From Candidatus Aminicenans sakinawicola JGI OTU-1 (GTDB lineage Bacteria; Acidobacteriota; Aminicenantia; Aminicenantales; Aminicenantaceae), in NCBI GenBank assembly GCA_000493965.1, contig AWNV01000024.1, positions 22,501 through 42,608 on the forward strand: 20,108 bases of DNA, read 5' to 3'. Of the stretch, positions 13,912 to 20,108 are shown piece by piece. Numbering within the stretch: the first letter of the stretch is position 1; each line of letters starts with the position of its first letter. A program made the position numbers and the translations under genes. The notes beneath the pieces were generated by a model, which searched no databases, was not told where the DNA came from, and saw nothing but the letters and a program-made list of their open reading frames with translations.

Positions 13912-15008
13912 TGAAAAGATTCTTTTATCTCCTTATAATTTTGATTCTTGTATTTTTCTGTATTTTTTGTGGGAAAAAAGGTCCTATTCTGGCGCCTCTT
14001 ATAAAAATACCGGGAAAAATTGAAGCTGTTAATGCAATCCAGAAAGGGGATAAGATCATCCTGACATGGAAAAATCCCCCAACTTATTCAGATGGGAGTC
14101 CTATGTCTGAAATTGAAAATGTGGAAATTTGGCTGCTTAAAGAAGATGAGGACTCTTCTAAAAAAGAAATGCCTGTCAAGTTAGAGGAATTTGAGGAGAT
14201 TGCTGAACTTATTCTTTCCATAAAAAATGAAAAATTTCCTGAGTATCAGAAGGCTAAATTCCATGGTGAATTTAATTATTATTATTGTTTAGCACCTGAA
14301 GAGTTTGTTTCGAAGAGATTAATTTTCAGCTTAAGAATAAAAGACAGGAGAAAAAAGAAATCAGCATTTTCAGAGTTGATATATGTAAAACCTAAAATTC
14401 TTTCTCTCCCTCCAATAAATATCCGTGCTTCTATTTTTGAAGACAGGATAGAAATCCGATGGGATTCTCCTGAAGGGAATATAGATCAATCCTTGCCTCC
14501 TGAGCTGGAGGGTTATAGTATTTACAGGAAAGAGGGTGAAGGAATACCAATACGGCTAAATACTAAGTTGATAAAAGAAGAAAAATACGAGGATAAGCAA
14601 TTTCTTTTTGGAAGGAATTATTTTTATTTTATAAGGACTTCTTTAACAGATTCCTCCCCCTATTTGGAGAGTAATGACTCTGAGACGATAGAGGTTTTGG
14701 CGGAGGATATATTTCCTCCTTCTCAACCAAATGGGTTAGTGGCTGTCGCTGGAGAAAATTTCATAGCCTTGAGTTGGGATGCCAATCAGGAGGAGGATTT
14801 AGCTGGCTACAGGGTTTGGAGAAAAGAAGAAGGAGAGGATGAATACAAGTTATTAGACCTTCGAATAATTAAAGGAAGCACGTATAATGATGTCATAATT
14901 GGAAAAAATAAAAGGTATTATTATGCTGTAACTGCTCAAGATAAATCCGGGAATGAAAGTCAAAAATCAGGAAGCGTATCTGAAGTTGTAAAGGAGAATC
15001 AACAATGA
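13911..15008 (+). CDS. Putative lipoprotein with three fibronectin type III-like domains
   Basis: The ATG at 13911 overlaps the hslU TGA in TGATG, giving 365 residues. MKRFFYLL, a hydrophobic stretch and then a Cys at 17 and at 20 suggest a lipoprotein signal. The -1 residue before Cys20 is Phe, so the lipobox is not canonical. After Cys20 comes GKKGPILAP, resembling the CGxKGPL start of LptM/YifL-type outer-membrane lipoproteins. Three regions have the fibronectin type III pattern of paired strands: about 30-155 (KIILTWKNPP), 165-260 (RIEIRWDSPE, then YSIYRKE) and 265-357 (FIALSWDAN, then YRVWRKEEGE, ending YAVTAQDKSGNES). Such modules mediate protein or glycan contacts outside the cytoplasm. 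No catalytic motif is seen. The end overlaps the next gene in ATGA. Specific role unknown. Confidence 0.75.
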   Translation: MKRFFYLLIILILVFFCIFCGKKGPILAPLIKIPGKIEAVNAIQKGDKIILTWKNPPTYSDGSPMSEIENVEIWLLKEDEDSSKKEMPVKLEEFEEIAELILSIKNEKFPEYQKAKFHGEFNYYYCLAPEEFVSKRLIFSLRIKDRRKKKSAFSELIYVKPKILSLPPINIRASIFEDRIEIRWDSPEGNIDQSLPPELEGYSIYRKEGEGIPIRLNTKLIKEEKYEDKQFLFGRNYFYFIRTSLTDSSPYLESNDSETIEVLAEDIFPPSQPNGLVAVAGENFIALSWDANQEEDLAGYRVWRKEEGEDEYKLLDLRIIKGSTYNDVIIGKNKRYYYAVTAQDKSGNESQKSGSVSEVVKENQQ

Positions 15009-15769
15009 AAATTTATCGCTACAGACATGCAAAAAATATTTTTTTTGGAGTTTTGAGAGAAGAAACTCTTTTTCCTGTCGAAGGATCGGTGTTCAAGAAG
15101 TTTAAAGTCAAGGGAAAAGGGATTCCCATAGGTGAAGTGACTCTTCTCCCCCCTGCAAAACCTTCAAAAATAGTGGCAGTAGGAAGAAACTATAAGGACC
15201 ATGCTGTGGAAATGGGGAAGCCTTTCCCGAAAGAGCCTCTTATTTTTTTAAAACCGCCTTCTGCACTGATTGGGCCGGATGATATAATCATTTATCCCAA
15301 GATGTCAAAAAGAATAGATTATGAAGGGGAGCTGGCATTAATAATCAAAAAAAAGGCACATGATCTGGATGAAAATGATGAAACGGAAAATTATATCTTG
15401 GGCTATACTTGTTTTAACGATATTACAGCACGCGACCTACAGCAAAAAGACGGGCAGTTTACAAGGTCAAAATCTTTTGACACATTTGCTGTTGTTGGGC
15501 CATGTATTTCCACGGATGCTGACCCTTCAACACTAAGACTTAAAACTTTTTTGAATGGGAAACTCAGGCAATCAGCAAATACGAGAAATTTAATTTTTCC
15601 TATTCCTTTTCTGGTAAGATTTATTTCCAATATAATGACCTTGTATCCTGGCGATGTTATTACTACTGGAACACCATCGGGTGTAGGGCCTATGGTACCC
15701 GGAGACAGGGTTGATATTCAGATAGAAGGGATAGGAACTCTTTCTAATAGAGTAATGAAGATTAAGTAG
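15005..15769 (+). CDS. Fumarylacetoacetate hydrolase (FAH) family enzyme
   Basis: The 254-residue protein belongs to the FAH superfamily, metal-dependent enzymes that hydrolyse, decarboxylate or isomerise beta-keto acids such as acylpyruvates, oxaloacetate or 2-oxohept-3-ene-dioate. Visible are IVAVGRNYKDHAVEMG at 56-71 with His66, the metal ligands Glu107 and Glu109 (DYEGEL) and Asp139 (FNDITARDLQ), the lid-helix segment DGQFTRSKSFDTF, and TTGTPSGVGPM at 220-230. All ligands are present, so it should be active. An acylpyruvase/oxaloacetate tautomerase-like role is plausible for a stand-alone member, but substrate cannot be deduced. The start lies in an ATGA overlap with the lipoprotein gene; GGAGA nearby serves as ribosome-binding site. 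No aromatic catabolism genes are adjacent. Confidence 0.88.
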   Translation: MKIYRYRHAKNIFFGVLREETLFPVEGSVFKKFKVKGKGIPIGEVTLLPPAKPSKIVAVGRNYKDHAVEMGKPFPKEPLIFLKPPSALIGPDDIIIYPKMSKRIDYEGELALIIKKKAHDLDENDETENYILGYTCFNDITARDLQQKDGQFTRSKSFDTFAVVGPCISTDADPSTLRLKTFLNGKLRQSANTRNLIFPIPFLVRFISNIMTLYPGDVITTGTPSGVGPMVPGDRVDIQIEGIGTLSNRVMKIK

Positions 15770-15776
15770 TAATCTT
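15758..15776 (+). terminator. Possible weak terminator hairpin after the hslVU operon
   Basis: AAGATTA (15758-15764), a five-base loop that contains most of the TAG stop, and TAATCTT (15770-15776) form a seven-pair stem. A T5 run appears only about 17 bases later, and the stem is AT-rich, so termination would be weak. It marks the break before the separately spaced transaldolase gene. Confidence 0.25.
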
Positions 15777-15884
15777 ATTACTCTAGCTCTAGTTTTTCTG
15801 GTTTCTTTGGTTGGCTTATGTTAGATTTATTAGGAACATGGATAGGCTAAAAAAATCGAAATTAAGTAAATTCTGGAGGTGAAA

Positions 15885-16535
15885 ATGAAAATCTTTTTAG
15901 ATACGGCTAATTTGGACCAGATAAAAGAGGCGGTGAGCTGGGGGATTATAGATGGGGTAACGACGAATCCATCTTTAGTTTCCAGAGAAAATGCAAAATT
16001 TGAAGATTTAATCAGACAGATTTGCAGTATTGTTCCTGGGCCGGTAAGTGCAGAGTGTGTTTCCACCCAAGCAAAGGATATTATAAAAGAAGCAAGAGTT
16101 TTGGTGAAGTTGGCAGAGAATATTGTTGTAAAAATACCGATATGTATAGAGGGGCTTAAGGCAACTAAGGCATTATTCCAGGATGGCATCAAAGTTAATA
16201 CAACCCTTGTGTTTTCTGTCAGTCAAGCACTGCTTGCTGCTAAAGCAGGGGCAAGATATGTAAGCCCTTTTGTAGGACGCCTGGATGATATTTCCAATCA
16301 TGGTCTTGATCTGGTAGGTCAGATTGTAACAGTAATCAATAATTACGGTTTTGAGACAGAGGTGATTGTTGCCAGTATCCGGCATCCCCTCCATTTTGTC
16401 GAGGCTGCTATGATGGGGGCTGATATTGCGACTCTGCCCTTTGCGGCTCTAGAGAAATTGGTAAAACATCCATTGACAGATATCGGGATGCAGAGGTTTT
16501 TAAAAGATTGGGAAAAGGTTAAATGCTATAAATGA
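15885..16535 (+). CDS. tal: Transaldolase, small TalC/Fsa-like type
   Basis: Transaldolase moves a dihydroxyacetone unit between sugar phosphates in the non-oxidative pentose phosphate pathway. The protein is 216 residues from the ATG at 15885; GGAGGTG five bases ahead favours it over an in-frame GTG at 15879 that lies inside that site. Motifs: FLDTAN with Asp6, GVTTNPS at 24-30, Lys83 in VVKIP as the Schiff-base lysine, NTTLVFS at 105-111, YVSPFVGRLDD at 125-135. Within this subfamily, fructose-6-phosphate aldolases carry Gln and Tyr where transaldolases carry Glu and Phe. Here Glu57 (VSAEC) and Phe129 (SPFVG) are seen, so true transaldolase activity is favoured. Length is normal. It has a 115-base gap from the FAH gene. 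Confidence 0.93.
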   Translation: MKIFLDTANLDQIKEAVSWGIIDGVTTNPSLVSRENAKFEDLIRQICSIVPGPVSAECVSTQAKDIIKEARVLVKLAENIVVKIPICIEGLKATKALFQDGIKVNTTLVFSVSQALLAAKAGARYVSPFVGRLDDISNHGLDLVGQIVTVINNYGFETEVIVASIRHPLHFVEAAMMGADIATLPFAALEKLVKHPLTDIGMQRFLKDWEKVKCYK

Positions 16536-16590
16536 CCCAGACATAATTACGAATCGCCTCCTTTGTGCATTTCATAGCTGATTGACAATA

Positions 16591-19500
16591 ATGAAAGCAA
16601 ATAAAAAGCTTAAATTTTTAATAAGTATTTCAGTAATAATCCTTATCTTGGTTGGAACCGGCTCAATTATAAGAAGTATTTTTCTGCGTAGAGTTAAAAA
16701 TAAGATTCAATCGAATTTTGATTTCACAGAGGTCCACGTATCTTTTTTTCCTCCTGTTTTGGTGTTAAATGATATTAAGTCGGTTTCTCTCTCTCCTTAT
16801 TTTTCCGCAAAAAAAGTTTCCCTTAAAATTTCTTATAAATCATTGTTATCCAGAGAAAAACCGTTCAATGTTTTTATTGAGCAGCCTGTTTTGAGAATCA
16901 AGAGTTTCCCGTTGGGAACTGAGGGTGCCGACAGAACAAAATTTCGGCTGAAATTTCCGTTTGCAATAGAAAAAGGTTTAATTAAAGATGGAGAAATAGT
17001 TTACTCGGGAAAAGAGGCGCGAATTCATTCTAAAGGTGTGGATATTCTTTTTGTAATGAAAAGAGATTATTTTGCTTTTAAAGCAGAAGTTAAAGATAAT
17101 ATTTTTTCCTTGGGAGCTAATAAACAACCTATTAAAGGAAGTATGAGTCTGTTAGCAGAAGGAACCGATAGAGAAATCGAAATAAAGAAGCTAAGAATTA
17201 ATGGGCCTGATGAGATTCTGAAAATTGAAGGAAAGATCATTGCTCTTTTTAACCCAGAATATCGTTTGGAAACATCGTTCAGGGGCAATATAAATCTAAT
17301 AGCGAATGTGTTCAATCTTCCTTTTAATTGGAAGGGAAAAGCCGCAGGAAGTGGAGTTCTAACAAGAAGAGAAGGAGAAATTGCTTTCCGTTCAGATTTT
17401 TCAAGCCAGAGTCTTTTCTTGAATAGAGTTTTTATGGGGGATGTCAAGGGAAAAATCGATTTCAAGGAAAAAACTGGTGGAAATCTCGATTTTAAAATCC
17501 GGAAAAAGGGACTTCTTGGTGAGAATTTAAAACTTCATTTCTATAAGAATAAGGTCAAAGGTACTGCTCAAAGATTTTATCTTGAGCCGATTATGAATTT
17601 TGTAGATTTGCCGTATCCTGTTTCATCGCCTGTATGGGGAAGTTTTAGTATTGATAGAGGGATACTTTCTGCGGATGTGGAATTCAAGGATGATGGACTT
17701 GAAGTAAAACCTGGTAAATTTCCATTTCAGGGTAAAGCAAGATTCAATTGGGATGGGAAAAATGAATTCAGCTTTTATTCTTCAAGGCTTGAGTCAGACT
17801 TTGCCATATTAGAAGTCGATGGAAAGATTAATAAAGGTCAAGATGTGGATGTTACCTTGCAGGGTGAAGTCAAAGATGTCAGGAGAGCAAGAGAATTTAC
17901 ATCTATAGTGCTCCGCAAAGATTTTCAATTTCCGGAGATAAGAGGAAAAGGCCATACAAATATCCAGATATTTGGTGATTTTAATTTTCCGAATGTCAAG
18001 GCGGGATTTACTATATATTCTGGAGGGTTTGATAAATTTAATGCCGGGTTTATCGATGGAGAGGCTGAAGTTGTCAAGAACAATTTTTTCGGAAGATTCA
18101 ATGTTGATGATCCGTCAATGAAAGGTAAAATCGACCTGGTTACGAGCCAGGATGAGATAAAGGTAAAGATGCATGTAGAGAGGGGGTTGCTTGAAGCTAT
18201 CCTTCCAGCTTTGGACATTGAATTGCCGCTTAAGGGTGAAGCTTCCGGAGATTTCGAATTTAACCAAAAAGAAGAAGATATGATATTCAAGGGGAGCTTT
18301 ACGAGCAGCCGGCTAGATTTTGCTGGCCAAATCCTGAAAGATGTAGAAGGAAAACTATCGAGTGGGAAAGAATTCTTTTCTTTTCCAGATCTTAAATTTA
18401 ATATGCATGGAGCAAATATAAAAGGATCTGTTCTTTTGGGACTATTAAGCGAGGAATTTGACATTGATGTCGAAGGAGAAAGGATGGACCTTTCTTCCAT
18501 TTGTGCTGGTTTAAGAGGAGAATTGTCATTTCATCTTAAAGGGAAGGGCCTTTATAGCAGTGATTCGGCTGTAGGGCCTTTTGAAATAAAAAATTTGTAT
18601 TTTGAACCTTTCCAAAAAACCAAAGCAATAGGGAAACTTAAAGTCAGTTTTTCAGAAGAGCAGATTAATATCGAGACAGAAGGAAATTTTTTACCGGGAG
18701 AAAATAAGTTCTCTGTTTCTCTTAACCTTCCCGTCAAAGAAGAATCACTTACAGGTAAAATAAGGGGATCTTTTACAAACCCTGACCTTCTGCTTCCATG
18801 GAAAGGAACGAAAGGGCATATTAATTATCTTGCTGACGTTTATGGCACGAAGCGTTCTCCCAGAATAAAAGGAGCTATTGATTTCAATGGAGAAGTATTT
18901 CCTTTGCCTCATTTTGCTCATGCTTTAAGAGATTACTCAGGGCTTGTTTTCGTTGAAAATGGTGACTTTTCTCTGCGCTCCTTCCGAGGCACATTGGGTG
19001 GTGGGGAAGTAAGGGGTTCTGGTCAGTTAAAACTGGGAAAATCAGGCATAGAAATAATTAATGTCAGGACAGAAGGGAAGAACCTGTTATTATCCCCTTT
19101 AGAAAGGACAAGAGCTTTAGTAGATGGAACATTGTCTCTTATCAAAGACGCTGACCGTTTTGTCTTGGAGGGAGATTTCTTTATTCGTAGGCTTTCTTAT
19201 AGACGGGAGCTGAGTGAGAAATTTGTCTTTTCTTCGGTTCCATATTACAGCCCTCGAAATGAGCCGGGTTTTTTTGACGATCTCTTGTTGAATATCAAAC
19301 TTCGAGCTGATGACAGTGCTTGGATGGAAAACTCATTGGGAAAGGTTCAAGGGAAGTTTGATCTTACTGTTTCTGGCAATGTGTATTCTCCTGTTATTCT
19401 AGGAGATATTGAGACGCTAGGTGGAGAAGTTTATTTTCAGGATAGAAAATTTAATATACTAAAGGGAAAAGTAAGCTTTTTTAGTTCGCTGAAAATTAAT

Positions 19501-20001
19501 CCTTATTTAAGCTTTAAGGGAGAAACCTATGTTAAGGATTATCGGGTAACCTTTTCTCTCGACGGCTTGTTAGATCGATTGAATCCTGAATTCAGCTCTT
19601 CACCTCCGCTTCCTCCTGAAGATGTTCTGGCTCTTCTTGCTGTGGGAGAAGCATTCAGGCGGACTTATCGTTATGATAAAAGCATGCAGCAGGGGACAGC
19701 CTCGCTTCTCTCTTTTCAGCTTTTAGAGGAAGCGAAAAAGCGTGCAGAGAGTCTATTCAGTATTACCAATATCAGAATTGATCCTTTTATTATGGGGTCT
19801 TCGGCAGAAATGAGTGCCCGGCTGTCAGTGGGAAAGAAAATATCACGAAACCTTTTTATTCTTTATTCGACAAATTTAACAAGCCAGCGGGAAGAGATTA
19901 CTCGCCTCGAATGGGAGCTTATGAAGGATTTATCCGTTGTGGGCACCCGGGACGAAACAGGCCGGATAAGCATTGATGTTAAAATTCATAAAAGATTTTA
20001 G
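16591..20001 (+). CDS. tamB: TamB-family (DUF490) translocation/assembly protein
   Basis: The 1136-residue protein is predicted to be anchored in the inner membrane by one N-terminal helix (about residues 8-27) and to span the periplasm as a long beta-rich, groove-shaped molecule. TamB-like (AsmA superfamily) proteins carry phospholipids or help insert outer-membrane proteins. The body is a long run of short alternating strands with recurring patterns such as KGEASGDFEF and LKGKGLYSS. The C-terminal 330 residues match the TamB/DUF490 domain: ILGDIETLGGEVYFQ, KFNILKGKVSFFS, then LPPEDVLALLAVGE and LEWELMKDLSVVGTRDETG near the end. I chose ATG 16591 over an in-frame TTG at 16582; neither has a clear Shine-Dalgarno sequence. 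The 3' end overlaps the next gene by 26 bp, where a TamA/Omp85 partner would be expected. The length is close to that of E. coli TamB. Confidence 0.88.
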   Translation: MKANKKLKFLISISVIILILVGTGSIIRSIFLRRVKNKIQSNFDFTEVHVSFFPPVLVLNDIKSVSLSPYFSAKKVSLKISYKSLLSREKPFNVFIEQPVLRIKSFPLGTEGADRTKFRLKFPFAIEKGLIKDGEIVYSGKEARIHSKGVDILFVMKRDYFAFKAEVKDNIFSLGANKQPIKGSMSLLAEGTDREIEIKKLRINGPDEILKIEGKIIALFNPEYRLETSFRGNINLIANVFNLPFNWKGKAAGSGVLTRREGEIAFRSDFSSQSLFLNRVFMGDVKGKIDFKEKTGGNLDFKIRKKGLLGENLKLHFYKNKVKGTAQRFYLEPIMNFVDLPYPVSSPVWGSFSIDRGILSADVEFKDDGLEVKPGKFPFQGKARFNWDGKNEFSFYSSRLESDFAILEVDGKINKGQDVDVTLQGEVKDVRRAREFTSIVLRKDFQFPEIRGKGHTNIQIFGDFNFPNVKAGFTIYSGGFDKFNAGFIDGEAEVVKNNFFGRFNVDDPSMKGKIDLVTSQDEIKVKMHVERGLLEAILPALDIELPLKGEASGDFEFNQKEEDMIFKGSFTSSRLDFAGQILKDVEGKLSSGKEFFSFPDLKFNMHGANIKGSVLLGLLSEEFDIDVEGERMDLSSICAGLRGELSFHLKGKGLYSSDSAVGPFEIKNLYFEPFQKTKAIGKLKVSFSEEQINIETEGNFLPGENKFSVSLNLPVKEESLTGKIRGSFTNPDLLLPWKGTKGHINYLADVYGTKRSPRIKGAIDFNGEVFPLPHFAHALRDYSGLVFVENGDFSLRSFRGTLGGGEVRGSGQLKLGKSGIEIINVRTEGKNLLLSPLERTRALVDGTLSLIKDADRFVLEGDFFIRRLSYRRELSEKFVFSSVPYYSPRNEPGFFDDLLLNIKLRADDSAWMENSLGKVQGKFDLTVSGNVYSPVILGDIETLGGEVYFQDRKFNILKGKVSFFSSLKINPYLSFKGETYVKDYRVTFSLDGLLDRLNPEFSSSPPLPPEDVLALLAVGEAFRRTYRYDKSMQQGTASLLSFQLLEEAKKRAESLFSITNIRIDPFIMGSSAEMSARLSVGKKISRNLFILYSTNLTSQREEITRLEWELMKDLSVVGTRDETGRISIDVKIHKRF

Positions 20002-20108
20002 CCTGCGTAACAAAGGGTGGTTTGTATTAGATATTACTGCCCTGTTTTTGTCTTTGGTGTTTTTACCTCAGGCGACTTTTCCTCAAAGCCGCGATTACTT
20101 TCCTATCG
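19976..20108 (+). CDS. Start of an exported protein gene (cut by the window end)
   Basis: An ATG inside the last codons of tamB, in another frame, opens a frame without stops to the end of the window (44 codons). It reads MLKFIKDFSLRNKG, then a hydrophobic stretch around ALFLSLVFLP, then QATFPQS, which looks like a signal peptide. GGATAAG lies about five bases before the ATG, and the 26-bp overlap suggests coupling to tamB. A TamA/BamA-type outer-membrane protein is the natural candidate from position alone. Too little sequence is present to confirm a family. Confidence 0.6.
   Translation, partial: MLKFIKDFSLRNKGWFVLDITALFLSLVFLPQATFPQSRDYFPI

Noticed and set aside
15879..15884. GTG start for the transaldolase
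   Set aside because: The GTG lies within the GGAGGTG ribosome-binding site; ATG 15885 gives the family-typical MKIFLDTAN start.
16584..16596. TTGACA before tamB as a -35 box
   Set aside because: It lies at 16583-16588, only a few bases before the chosen ATG, so a matching -10 box would fall inside the coding sequence.
17925..18500. Open frame of 191 codons on the minus strand within tamB
   Set aside because: Ser/Pro-rich shadow of the beta-strand repeats of tamB; no independent support.

Overview
The window comes from a diderm (Gram-negative-type) bacterium with an AT-leaning genome. The evidence is a LolA-like periplasmic protein, an outer-membrane beta-barrel protein ending in Phe, a TamB-like translocation module and a lipoprotein. 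I cannot fix the phylum. The HslVU-lipoprotein-FAH-transaldolase-TamB layout would suit a poorly cultivated group such as Aminicenantota or another Acidobacteriota-like lineage, but this is a weak guess.

Left part (1-9.7 kb): a defence-type accessory region. At the left edge is the 3' part of a GHKL (Hsp90/gyrase/histidine kinase fold) ATPase gene, on the plus strand. Facing it on the minus strand is a complete type I restriction-modification locus, read right to left: hsdM (with an extra N-terminal winged-helix-like segment), a Fic-domain protein, a DUF3800 protein, hsdS (two target recognition domains), hsdR, and a small YgjP/DUF45-type zinc metallopeptidase. hsdM and fic overlap by 8 bp. 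hsdS, hsdR and the peptidase are also coupled (1 bp gap, 14 bp overlap). The DUF3800 gene is the only loosely spaced member, with 90 and 114 bp flanks that carry a 12-bp-period repeat and a small hairpin. A TTGACA-17-TATTAT promoter lies upstream of hsdM.

Middle part (9.86-11.8 kb): a two-gene minus-strand operon for an outer-membrane lipoprotein-sorting (LolA-like) protein and a beta-barrel protein. Families of this kind usually sit beside an RND/MMPL exporter, which is absent here.

Right part (11.99-20.1 kb): plus-strand core genes. hslV and hslU (HslVU/ClpYQ protease) abut, and are followed with overlapping start/stop codons by a fibronectin-type-III lipoprotein and a fumarylacetoacetate hydrolase-family enzyme. 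Next come a small TalC-type transaldolase, a large TamB-family inner-membrane-anchored protein, and the beginning of an overlapping gene for an exported protein cut by the window edge.

No tRNA, rRNA, CRISPR array, transposase or integrase was seen. No gene-free stretch exceeds 300 bases; the longest, 9641-9858, holds the hsdM promoter and otherwise nothing I recognise.
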